In this document: piece after piece, positions 10,226-20,041 of the stretch
How the letters are laid out: every line of letters begins with the position of its first letter
Position numbering within the stretch: position 1 is the first letter of the stretch
NCBI GenBank assembly: GCA_036971615.1
Contig: JAYKKR010000045.1
Span: forward strand, 124,001-188,000
Direction: 5' to 3'
From: Amyloporia xantha
Taxonomy: Eukaryota > Basidiomycota > Agaricomycetes > Polyporales > Adustoporiaceae
DNA length: 64,000 nt
Notes under the pieces: model-generated
Seen by the model: only the letters and a program-made list of their open reading frames with translations
Database searches by the model: none
What the model was told of the DNA's origin: nothing
Translations under genes and position numbers: made by a program

Positions 10226-11660
10226 TTAGAAGAATGGAGTGTTCCTCTCTGCGAATCTCTCCAGTTTCCTGTAATCCGGTCGGTCTTTCGCAGCTGCCCA
10301 GATCCACGCGTCAAGTTCCGGCGGTGTAATGTCCTTCAGCCATGCCGCATCATTGCCCATCGTCGCACCAAGCTCATGAGCAGCCTCGACGATCATTTCG
10401 CAGGCATCCACAGCTGCTGCCCGTAGGACGTACGCCTGCTCATCACGGAGTAGGGGACCCTCTTTCGGCACATCCGTCACCTTTAGCGTCTCTGGGCCTG
10501 CGGGCTCTGAAGCGGCCAGTAGCGTCTCCAGTGTTTCAGGCCGCCCTGAATTTGGAAATGCGGAAACGAGGCCCAGAGAAGGAAGCGATGCAGATAGATC
10601 GAGGATCCCGAGATGAACCAGCAGCGAGGGGATGACGTTGTCGACGAATATCGGCAGATGGGTCGTATCCGGGACGGGTACCTGCGTTGTCTGAGAGCCC
10701 GATGCACCAAAACGCAAGGCAACAGAGTGAATTGTAAGAAGTGCCTTTTTGAAACAGTGTACCGCTGACAATAGAAGTTATTATGAGTTCCTTTCCGGAA
10801 TCGTGTGGTGCGAAGAACATACGTCGATTGTTCACAGTAGCCATGTCTCTGAATGCGGGAATTACACGGACAAGCTAGTTATATATCATCATCGTCATCA
10901 AATGCCAGAAGCGGAAATCATGACAATACGATGCTCACCCGTTCCAAGACGACATCGCACATCATGTCTGTTCCCTCTGGTGAGGACTGGCCTCTCACCT
11001 TCTCTCCCTCCTTCAGTGCCTCCATCAGGAAGCTCCCCAGATCCGGGTAGCCGGTCTCAACGAGTACCGTACCCGTTTCATTCAAGGTTCGGGTGATCAG
11101 TCCGACCAACTCCCAAATTGGCCCGCCGAGTTCGCCAACAGTGACACCCGGAATGCTGTCATGAGCACGCTCGACATGCAGCGCTCCGGCCACACCCATA
11201 AGATCCGCAATGGTGTGCTCCTTGACTTCGCTCATTCCTAGCGCCGAGAGGTAGTCACCTTCTCCTGTTCCAGTCGTTGAAGATATGTAGAGGCCGAATA
11301 CCAGCGCGCGGATGTTGTCGAAGGCGCCGCGACCCGTCGCGACGTGCAGAGGGACACGGTATCCCGAACCAAAGTTCAGTAACGAAAGGATGGACAGTAG
11401 ATTGAGCTCCGCTATGACCGATGGGAACTTGAGGGGCATGACATAGCCATGAGATTTACGCAGTTTGGCGTATGTGCTGCTGAACGCGGGAGAGAGAAGA
11501 AAGCTTTTGACGGCGTCTTCCTGGACCTGTGGTATGAAGTGCTTCAGAAATTTCTCTCTGACACATTGCAAAAGCAGAAAGGAAACATGCGTTACTGGAA
11601 AGCCGACACGCGGATTTATACGAATAGGAAATTACTTTGCCTACGAGCGGATCGCCTCAT
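10226..11660 (-). CDS. QNG1: queuosine salvage protein (Q_salvage / DUF2419 family, Qng1-like)
   Basis: Members of this family release queuine from queuosine 5'-phosphate so that it can be reused for tRNA modification; Schizosaccharomyces pombe and human homologues are known. Exons read on the minus strand: about 11660 to 10939 (start unclear), 10874-10823, 10764-10226. Family-like segments are LNLLSILSLLNFGSGYR, NIRALVFGLYIS, LNETGTVLVE, the joined stretch LVRVIPAFRDMATVNNRP, HCFKKALLTIHSVALRFG, DNVIPSLLVHLG, and a C-terminus ending ERNTPFF. Two junctions (10939/10874, 10823/10764) keep the frame exactly. The N-terminal exon is short: ATG at 11660 joined by an intron to the region around 11600 is possible but not certain. 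The tail ends 223 bp from the end of the NAD kinase gene. Confidence 0.75.
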
Positions 11661-12291
11661 ATTTCAAGCCAGATCTGAGTCAATGGCAGACGACTAGTTC
11701 CGTTAGTGTAAGTACACCAGAAAAAATATCAGATCCTTTCCGTATACCGGTCCAGTCAGGGCATCGCTACGCACGATCTTATTTAAGATAGTAGAGAAAC
11801 ACCGCCGGAAACTCTGAGCAACGCGTGCAGCCTGAGAGTGGACAACAAAAGACCAGACTTACAGAGATATTTGCAGATATGCGTAGAACTCTGCAAGACT
11901 CACGAACGGCATGAATATAACCTCCATGAGGAGGTAGATCCGCTGTAGGTAAAAACATCGCGGCGGTGCGGTTCACTACACACTGAAGATCGCGATCTAA
12001 CAGTGGCTGGGACCAACAAAGGTCAATAAGCGCCGACTGCTTTGACTTAACTAAGCCCTTGTTGGGCCAACTCTGACTCGGCCGGCGACCCTGGGCGATG
12101 TGATTCAAACAGAAACCCCAGTGAATCGGATTATACACATATCAGAATGACTTTACACCAAAGCCAAGCCAAAGCTGACTGGGTCCGACCGTGGCTTGAT
12201 CAAAGCTCAATGGGATAGAACGAAGATTATGTGGTCAAAGCTATCGGCAGACGACAGAGGCCACCACCTCTGTGGCAGGTCCAAGCTAGTC

Positions 12292-12300
12292 TATATAATA
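12292..12300 (+). promoter_or_regulatory. TATA-like box of the 12337 gene
   Basis: TATATAATA lies 37-45 bp before the ATG at 12337, at the right spacing for a short leader. It is the only such box close upstream of this frame. Confidence 0.4.
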
Positions 12301-12336
12301 AGTTGGACATACCATCCTATCCTCCTCTCCTATTCT

Positions 12337-12948
12337 ATGCTGAGCCAACACAGCGCGACCACAGCTATGTTGTCTCCTTTCTCAGAGGCTCAATTCACAC
12401 CCCCTGAGTACCCGTACTACCGGGCGACTCTCCATGATCTCCCAGGACGCGCCAGGATGTTCATCCACACAATCGCGGTGGCCGGTGATAACCTACTCCT
12501 CTATCCGCAATATGCAGCAAAGCACAGGGAGGATGTGGTCCGCAAGATGTTCTCGCAACTGCAAGAGATCGACCATTCTATCCTCAAGCGCGTTCAAGAA
12601 GCCGATGCAAGATGCAAGCATGGACGTAGACACAACGCCGAAACCTGCTGGCATGCTGCACAAGCGCAGCGGGAACCGTGGACTATCGACATCTCGACCC
12701 GTCTACTTCCTACCAGAAGGACTGTCCTGTCCGAATTTGTCGAGCTGTTTGACGCGCTGGTGTGGGCAGAACTGGATAGACAGGATCATTGGACTGCCGA
12801 GGAACACAAGCAAGCGCGGGATGGTCTCCTTTCTCCTGTTGTGCACCATGTAAATGGTCAGCTGCGTAGGCTGGAGAGTTTCTCGATCGCGATGGTCATG
12901 GGAACTGAACATGAGCAGGATTCGTGTGCTAATAAACGGCATCCATAG
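12337..12948 (+). CDS. hypothetical protein, 203 residues
   Basis: Not recognised. A single exon runs from ATG 12337 (MLSQHSATTAMLSPF) to a stop at 12946-12948. The frame is open upstream to 12196, but a TATA-like box between the two favours the internal start. The product is rather hydrophilic and probably helical (residues about 60-110 and 150-195), with a His/Cys-containing stretch (RCKHGRRHNAETCWH) and no signal peptide or membrane segment. The 388 bp between this gene and the queuosine gene hold nothing else recognisable. It could be a real lineage-specific gene; chance is not excluded. Confidence 0.45.
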   Translation: MLSQHSATTAMLSPFSEAQFTPPEYPYYRATLHDLPGRARMFIHTIAVAGDNLLLYPQYAAKHREDVVRKMFSQLQEIDHSILKRVQEADARCKHGRRHNAETCWHAAQAQREPWTIDISTRLLPTRRTVLSEFVELFDALVWAELDRQDHWTAEEHKQARDGLLSPVVHHVNGQLRRLESFSIAMVMGTEHEQDSCANKRHP

Positions 12949-13687
12949 TCTATAGGTTGGAAATTCAATGGGATTGTGTGTATTGGTTACAGTTCGTCAT
13001 CGGCCACACAGAAATCAAGAAGCCGGATGAAAGTTATGAATGGACGCTTCAAGTTAGAGCTACTAACAGTAGTAATATCGATGTCCAATAGTGTCCAATA
13101 CGCCTCGAGAGAGATATATTGTGTCTGATATTTCGCGTTCGCCGGGGTCGTGCGTTCAAAAGAGATTGTGCACATAGGCTCTCAAAATGCGGAAAGAAGA
13201 ACGGGAAAGGTCGCCTGCAAATCGCCTCCTCCTAGTAGCGTCCGACTCAAATCTAACCTTCGTCTTTATTCTAATGATCGTTCAAGATATTCACAAGCCA
13301 GAATACTGCCTTTCTAATAACCACCAGGCCTGTTCACTTAGGTCGACACTCGGGCTCACCAACCATTCCCGAGTCCGATCGGGATTTGTCAACGACCGTG
13401 ACTCCGGCTCGGGGATGGTTTCTTTCATTCCCTTCATCGTTGTAACTCCATCGACCACCTTCCTGAACTTCCTAATGGCGAATGGACTTTATCCAGGCCC
13501 GATTCCTCGGTATTCCAGTCATCGAGAAGGGCCTTGGCTTACGCAAGCTTCGTAGTGCATTACGCTGCGCTGTCTCGTCGCCGGGCTATATAATCGACGC
13601 TGGCTCGCAGACAACGGATTACCATCCAAAATCCTCTCTCAGCTGCAAGATTAAGTCGTCCGTGCACTCTCTATTCAAACATCATAA
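12949..13687. other. intergenic, promoter of SDR-A at its right end
   Basis: No gene is supported. A frame of 122 codons at 13187-13555 lacks any family feature. TATATAA at 13587-13593 lies 101 bp before the SDR-A start codon; the paralogue SDR-B has TATAAAA at the same 101-bp distance. Confidence 0.5.
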
Positions 13688-14703
13688 TGTCATCTCCCAA
13701 GATTTGGTTCAGTGAGTCCATGCATGCCTTGCGCATTGTGTGTGGTGACTGACACTTCGAGTGCAGTCACCGGAGCCTCGACTGGCTTCGGCAGGTCCAT
13801 GACCCAAAAAGTGCTCAAGGAAGGGGATATTGCCATCGCCACACTCAGGAAGCCCGAAGCCATCGCCGACCTTGCCGCCCAATATCCGGCTGACAAATTG
13901 CTCGTCCTGAAACTCGACGTCAGCAAGCCGCAAGAGATTGCATCCGCGTTTGCCACAGCTGAGAAGAAGTTCGGGCGCATCGACATCGTGTTCAACAATG
14001 CTGGTTACGGCGCTGTAGGCGAGGTCGAGAGCACGGACGATCAGGAGGCCCGCAAGATTTTCGAGGTAAACTTTTGGGGAGCTACGCAGGTGACATTGGA
14101 GGCGGTGCGCTTCTTCCGTGAAGTGAACAAGCCCGTGGGGGGCAGGATACTCCAGGTGTCCTCAATGGTGGGGATCACCTGCGTTCCCGGGATGGGCTTC
14201 TATGCCGCTAGCAAACATGGTATGGATTTTTGTCCTGCATTCCGTAGCGACAACGGTGCTGAAGTTATTTTCTGCAGCGTTCGAAGGTATCAGTGACGCG
14301 CTTGCAGCAGAGCTTGACCCAGAATGGAACATCAAGGTATGCCACATCAGCTCCCCGAGCACAACAGCTCTCTGATATCTTCCACTTTCAGATCGTTCTC
14401 ATCGAACCCGGTGCATTCCGCACGAACGCGCTGAACAACGTGGGCAAGATGCCCGCTCACCCTGCCTACACGAAGCCCACTCTGCCGACGGTGCAGGCGC
14501 GGAAGCATTTGGGTACGCCCTATGGCGCAGACGTGGACAAGGCTGCAGAAAAGATATACAAGCTTGCCGCTCTCCAGAATCCCCCGCTGCATTTCCCGCT
14601 GGGCAAGGATGGCATCGCAGCCATGAGGGCTAAGCTCGCGGTCATCGCTGCGGACATGAACAAATACGAGTCGTGGTCCGAGGATCTGGAAGCGGAGCAG
14701 TAG
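13688..14703 (+). CDS. short-chain dehydrogenase/reductase (SDR-A), 282 residues
   Basis: A classical NAD(P)-dependent oxidoreductase of unknown substrate. Four exons: 13688-13712, 13767-14219, 14278-14336, 14392-14703, summing to 849 bases. The cofactor loop TGASTGFGR spans the first junction, followed by LDVSKPQE, NNAGYGAVGE, a Ser in LQVSSMVG and the catalytic pair in YAASKH at the end of exon 2. EPGAFRT and a C-terminal PPLHFPLGKDG segment follow. The first three exon lengths (25, 453, 59) equal those of SDR-B at 42014-43032, so the two arose by duplication. TATATAA 101 bp upstream of the ATG is the likely core promoter. A fungal detoxification or secondary-metabolism role is possible but unsupported. 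Confidence 0.92.
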
Positions 14704-15144
14704 ATCCAGCTACATATCACTGTAATTCGTACTCTGCGAAATGTATTATCTGTCGAATAGGCTTCAAACACGTACGTGCAATCAATTCCCGGCAGTGACT
14801 ACGGATATCTCGTCTTTACTTCTGGTGTGCGACAAATGTCTAATATGGTATTTTCCTCGCTTTGGCATTAACCGTCACTTTCATAGTTCCTCCACGGCAC
14901 TGCGAGAATGATGAAATCCTTGATCGGTCGTGATACAAGCCCATTCTATGGTACCTAGAGCAGTATAGAATCATGTTTCAGCCGGTAGCACGATTACAGG
15001 ATATATGAACATCAGTGTAGCTTCTGCATTGGCTGAACTCAGCGGCATCGTCCAGCCGCGCAAAGGAAATCCTACCAGACAATAAAGCCAACGGGGGCAG
15101 GTCAACAACGCAACGTGGATGGCCAACGTCTCATGAATGATTAC
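14704..15144. other. intergenic, nothing recognised
   Basis: Between SDR-A and the 3' end of the broken F-box/LRR gene. No coding region, RNA gene or repeat could be supported here. Confidence 0.5.
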
Positions 15145-15862
15145 TCACGATAGCACACGTAGTTCTTGTAGCTTCGGTGGCCTCTCCAGTAAGGCGGATT
15201 GCACCGCAGACTGCACGTTGGCATCTTGTAGATCAAGTCCTTGCAAGCCCTCGTCGTAATTGCAGCGAATCGCTATATCCAGTCCGCCCTAGTCCACCGT
15301 CACAAGCTGCGAGCGAAAGCGATCGGGAGATGTGATTGTCTATCGAAGACCATTGATGTTCGTCGAACAGGACTAGGACTCTGCCCAGTAGGTCTTCTTT
15401 ATGCTTCTGCATCTGAATCACTAGCGAGGCTTTGGACAGTCTTCTCAGCGGCAAATCAGAGTATAACTTAGGAATCCAACCGCGGTACGCATCTCTTTCT
15501 TTGAGCCAAATGGTCAACTGTTGGAGATGGGGTCGGAAAACGCTCAGATGGTTGTCTGACATGGCTAATAAGAATAAAGAGTATTTTGGGGGCTCACGCG
15601 ACGCACCTACTATATTATCCATAACTTGTGGCGCCAACTCGGGATCAGACTGAGGCGAAAGGCTCACATCCTGGAGGAACGAATGGGCGAGCTGGGAATC
15701 CGACGAAGCTGCGATTTTTCGATATCTCGCACGGATATGTAGGAAGTTACACTGAGGCGTTTAAGATGTGTCATCGTGCCAGCCTCAATGAGCAGGTCAA
15801 CGAAATCCTTCGCCATCCGTGGATCAAAGGAAAATTTCAGGTCTTCGAGGTTGATGCGCGAA

Positions 15863-16704
15863 CATCAGGGAAAATCTCCCTTACTTATTAGCTCTTATTA
15901 ACACTTATTGAGATAAAAAAAGTAACATAAGTGTCATAAGTGTCATAAGTACTTATTATTTTACCCACTTGCTAATTGCCTCTCAGATAAGCATCATAAG
16001 TGCATAATGAGTACTCATGAGTACTTGATAAGAACTAAGTGAGAGGAAGGACAAACAATGTTGCTTACCAATTGGTGAAAATCATCAATTAAAGAGTGTC
16101 TTTGTGCCATTAGCAATGACAGGTTGATAACAGAAGGTTGGAATAAAATTTCAAAAAATAAGTACCTTCTGCCACCACACAGGATTGAACCGGAGACCTC
16201 TCAGGATTGACTGCCCTATAAGGCATAACCTGGAGCACTTGACCACTACACCACAAGTCCACACCTTTTTTAGCTCACCCTCATCAATATAAGGCTTCCT
16301 GAGTATGAAGACTTGTGTCTTTTTGTTGCTTGGCTGCTGCTATACTCCTCCACAGACCTTTAATGCAATTATATCTCTACTTCATTTTTCTGGATAAACA
16401 GAAGGCTCTCTATCAAATGCAAGTACTTGTTGCAGTATTTTCTTTCTCAGATTGAGACAAAAAAAGAATGATTAGCATCTTGAGATAAATTAGCACTCAA
16501 TAAGAATCTGATGAGTAGAATCAGAGAAATATAAGATAGATGAGCATTCAGTAAGAATCTGATAAGTGGAATTAGAGATGTGTGAGATAGATTAGCAGTC
16601 AATAAGTATTAAGAATCAGATGAGTAGAATAACAGACGTATAAGTTGGATAAGAATGGTAAGTATTCAATGAGCTCTAACAAGTAAGGGAGATTTTTCCT
16701 GATG
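15863..16704. mobile_element. 842-bp non-autonomous inverted-repeat element
   Basis: The left end reads CATCAGGGAAAATCTCCC and the right end, reverse-complemented, CATCAGGAAAAATCTCCC; the match continues about 34 bp (TTACTTATTAG against TTACTTGTTAGAG). AA flanks both sides (15861-15862 and 16705-16706). Deleting the element with one AA rejoins the F-box/LRR frame exactly, which supports a 2-bp target duplication. Three degenerate copies of a roughly 50-bp unit lie just inside the right end, and a tRNA-like unit sits near 16154-16262. No transposase is encoded. The superfamily cannot be named. Confidence 0.85.
16154..16262 (-). other. tRNA-like unit with pol III A and B boxes inside the element
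   Basis: On the minus strand TGGTGTAGTGG (16243-16253) fits the A-box pattern and GGTTCAATCCT (16181-16191) fits the B box at 10 of 11 positions, 51 bp apart. A run of six T (16154-16159) follows as a possible pol III terminator. A four-pair anticodon-like stem (CAGG/CCTG) with an overlong loop can be drawn, but the acceptor stem pairs badly. It is best read as a tRNA relic or a SINE head, not a working tRNA gene. Confidence 0.55.
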
Positions 16705-17349
16705 AAACCAGTCGCATCATGGACTGACCCAGGCTCGCCCCACGAGTCGGCCAACTTATATAAGCAAAGTCGAGTTTCTTGAGATTCGGGAGAGCAGTGA
16801 GAAGATGGGCAAATTGGTTGAAAGAGGTGAATCCGACAAAGGCGAGCCGCAGAGTGACGATGGATGTGAATTCTGAGAGACTCCGGAACAAGCGGAACTG
16901 GTCGAAGCTAGAGAGGGAGACACGCCTGAGGGACAGCCGTTTAAGACTCGTCAGCTTGCGGGAAAGCATGACGGAGAACTGGAGCAGTGAACACGCGTTG
17001 CCAGGTTGAGAATCCATCGAACCAATGATGGAGAACTTCGCGGTCAAAGCACCCAGGGTCGGTTGTGAGGTCAGCATCTCTGCAAAACTGAAGAGCTGGT
17101 CATAACGGGAAACTTCAACTTCATCCTCGAGAAGCTGGGCACGGCTCCTGGAAAGCCAGGAACGGCGCCCAGGTCAAGGCGCAAGACCGTAGATCTCGCC
17201 TCCGGTTAATGAGAGTGGCCTGCGTGTCTGCCAGCGCGTCTATGAGGTGCTCGAATATTTCGATAGGGAATGGGGGATCACGTGCGATACGTGGGGGAGA
17301 TCCGTCGCGCGCGAGCGACCAAGCCAGGGAATGGGAAGCGGGCGGGTGT

Positions 17350-18270
17350 ATACCGTTATGTGACTTCTATATAAGTAGTTAGATCAAGCCTTGCAAGTAG
17401 TTCTATGCGACATGACATACAGATGGAGGACTAATTGGCTTCGCATTCGAGTCAATAGCTTCCGCTTGCACATTCATAACGTTCATGAACGACTCGGAGG
17501 CACAGCTTGGAGCAGCAAGTGAGGCTTGCACGACTGAGTTGATGCCATGATGGCAGAACTCTCCGTCGTACTGAATTTTTCAATAATCATTGGGCTCTGC
17601 AAATATGCGTGAAAATTAGACCTACTACTCGAGAGCAGTCGTGAGTAGAGAAATGCTAATTCGAACTGGAGTAGTACGTACGTGTTTTAGGAAGGGACGG
17701 AATATCGCGGCTGTGCGACAGATGCAGGGCTATTTGTATTGCCCAATTCATCGCCAAGATTTTTGGCTGTACTCGTTTAATACGCAGCAGTGCAGTGGCA
17801 GGACCTAATATTGGTTCCTGTATGTATGCAGACAGCATTAAGAGCTGCAACCACGAGGGCCCTGTTCGTGTCGGCTCCGTCTCCAAGTCTCCAGCGGACT
17901 GTACAGAGGACCTATGTACAGTCAGCTGCCTAATATAATTTGCAGAACCTATCGCATGGACAAGGCTGAACGGCTTGGTCAAAAAATCGAGGAAAAGGGG
18001 CAGTATGGATAGTCGACCGATGCGATGCTTGGGCCGGGCTTGGGCCGGGCAGAGATTCGAATTGGCGATAAGTAATCTAGGCGCACCATACAGCCTGGTC
18101 GATAAAGAGAGCAGGTTTTGCACTCTTTGCACACTCAAATCTCGTACTAGTACACGGCTATTCAATGGTCAATCAGCTTTTACTGCAGGATTGGCCTAAA
18201 ACTTGCGCCATAACATCCAGAGCAGAAACCCGCGTGGCGACCGTTTGAGCAGCGCAAATAATCGTGGTCC
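17350..18270. other. intergenic, no supported gene
   Basis: A minus-strand frame of 169 codons (17656-18165) shows no domain, codon pattern or splice support. Nothing else was recognised. Confidence 0.4.
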
Positions 18271-18271
18271 T

Positions 18272-19136
18272 CTATCTAGGTGGTCCTGCTTTCAGGACAG
18301 TGTTGACGACAGTCCTTGCAAAATCCTCGGAAGACATGGGACTTTGGCTCAGATGAACACGCTCTATTATCGAGTCAATCCATTTGGAGTAGAAGCTAGC
18401 AGGGGGGGAAGCTGAAACTGCTGGGTGTCTTGTTGTACATTTTGGACCGTCATCGGATACCGCTCTGATAATGTGGACGACAGAGACGTTAAAAGGCGCC
18501 CATTCCACGTAGAGGGACTCAGAGATGGAGGCTGTGGCAGCTTTCCAGGCTGCGCACACCCCGGCCAACGGTGTCGTGCTGTATAGCGATGCCTGTCACT
18601 AAAGCGAAATGAACAAAGGTAAATGCGACAGCATACATGTCCTCGAGCGTGAAGCCGATGTTCTGTATGGTTCCGCTCTTGCGCATCGCCATGTGAGGGA
18701 AGATAGTCTGAACCATGCGCAGGACTGTAATGTTCGGGTCGAGAACGGTGGCTTCACGGCTTATAGTATGTCGGCTAACGGACCTGTGGTACCATGTCAA
18801 CAGACCGAGACGCACATCCTACACACGGCAGCGGTACTCACCTATGCATGGGGAACCCGCATTGTTGACCAACTACCATATCTTGCACAGTCGCACGGTC
18901 CGTCACGTCAAGCTTGAGGCATCCAATGTTCTCGTGCTTGAAGCCTTGGATCATTTCGACCCGACTGCGCGGCAGGCTACGTCTTGCATCATTTGGAAGC
19001 GAACTCTTCGCGTCTGCGATGCATAATTCTGACTGCTTAGATACTAGCTGGGCATGACGCACAGGGACTTACATCGAGAATCCAATGCCGCCCTTCGAGC
19101 ACCCCGTCACAATGACGAGCGGAAAATCTTGAGAGA
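18272..19136 (-). pseudogene. AYR1-like short-chain reductase, decayed
   Basis: Fragments in order on the minus strand: VIVTGCSKGGIGF (cofactor loop), an intron, REEFASK, a TGA at 18991-18989 and a TAG at 18979-18977 in the same frame, KHENIGCLKLDVTD, LVNNAGSPCIG in a different frame with about a dozen residues missing before it, VLRMVQTIFPHMAMRKSGTI, and AAWKAATASISESLYVEWAPFNVSVVH. The layout matches 1-acyldihydroxyacetone-phosphate reductase-like SDRs. The active-site Tyr/Lys region reads AAWKAA, so the Tyr of YxxxK is also lost. Two nonsense codons, a frame break and a lost catalytic residue make this a dead gene. Confidence 0.7.
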
Positions 19137-19149
19137 TGATCTTCAAGCT

Positions 19150-19956
19150 AGATTTGCTGCATGCGTTAGGAGATCCAGAGTTTTTGAGTCGTCTGTCGTT
19201 TTTTACAGCTTTTCTGTATCTATATGATATAGCAACGTTATAGTACACGTCAACTCCACTTTGAGACCCTGAGCTGTGTTTATAAGCGCGCTCGCAGATT
19301 TGCCGCAAAAGTCTTACGGCTGGAAGTGGAAGGGGCGATGGACAGTTTCGTCCTACACGCCAATGGCAAGGAAGCCTGCGCCTTCAAATTCCATGTCATA
19401 ATAGTGGATGCCCGATCGCTCCTGCTTTTAGTCGAGTCCAGCATGTTCCGCACGACATACATTCAACAGCTCGTTAAAGGCGCCCATACTGCCACCATGC
19501 ATAGGCATCTAGAGATTCTAGACCTACATTGTGGTGCGGATGTGGGCAAGGTGAGAAGTTGTATTGATGCCCTTCCTGAGCCACCGCTGCCTTTCCGGAT
19601 GGCAAAACTTCATAGTGGATTTCGATAAATATATGAATCTTATTATGAGAGTCTGGCAGCGAAACAAAATTAGCAGACTAGGCATGCGGTGCTTCCTGTG
19701 CGTTCAGACTGGCACAAACGCTCATTGAATACATTATAATCCTGTGGCAATTTGTCGTGAAGATGATTGCCAACGAGTTCGCAAGAATACTACTCACCTT
19801 AACTTTCAAATAGAGAGCTGGTCGCTGAAACATGTCGTAGTAAAAGTCATGCTATTTGACGGACAAGGCGATGTCTGACCGTCCTCAATGATGATGGAGA
19901 CTCGACCAAAGACGTGACCGACGCGCTTGTGGCAATTTAAGTCTCCGCTAATGGGA
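19150..19956. other. intergenic, no supported gene
   Basis: Short frames around 19280-19630 on both strands show no recognisable family. The right end leads into the MCM2 promoter. Confidence 0.4.
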
Positions 19957-19970
19957 CGCGACGCGTCGCG
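19957..19970. promoter_or_regulatory. palindrome with MluI cell-cycle box upstream of MCM2
   Basis: CGCGACGCGTCGCG is a perfect 14-bp palindrome centred on ACGCGT (19961-19966), the binding word of the G1/S factor MBF in yeasts. It lies 72-85 bp before the proposed MCM2 start. MBF control of replication genes is known in yeasts; its use here is inferred. Confidence 0.5.
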
Positions 19971-20041
19971 CAATCTTTTCCTTGTACTCTACTTCCAACC
20001 TTACTGACGTGCCCTCCTGATAGTCCTTCAGCTCTTGTAAA

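Larger units (their letters stand above)
15145..17340 (-). pseudogene. F-box/leucine-rich-repeat gene, interrupted by a DNA element and frameshifted
   Basis: Read on the minus strand from about 17330: an F-box-like start (PIEIFEHLIDALADTQ, then DLRSCALTW), a frame change near 17165 into LSRSRAQLL, then LRR-like text (LTSLKRLSLRR, LPNLKKLDFAYISW). The frame is cut at 16705 by the 842-bp element. It resumes at 15862 with INLEDLKFSFDPRMAKDF and MTHLKRLS, crosses a 55-bp intron to LAHSFLQDV, and after another frame change near 15290 ends GLDLQDANVQ...LQELRVLS, stop 15145-15147. F-box proteins of this layout recruit substrates to SCF ubiquitin ligases and are abundant in mushrooms. The insertion alone would destroy the product; the two frame changes suggest further decay, although one could be an unrecognised intron. 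No start ATG was found. Confidence 0.7.

Noticed and set aside
13187..13555. 122-codon + frame before SDR-A
   Set aside because: Overlaps the SDR-A promoter and shows no family feature.
16171..16262. functional tRNA gene
   Set aside because: The boxes are present, but the acceptor stem pairs badly and the anticodon loop is about 23 bases without a clean intron; kept only as a tRNA-like relic.
17656..18165. 169-codon minus frame
   Set aside because: No recognisable family; composition looks like translated non-coding DNA and there is no promoter or intron evidence.
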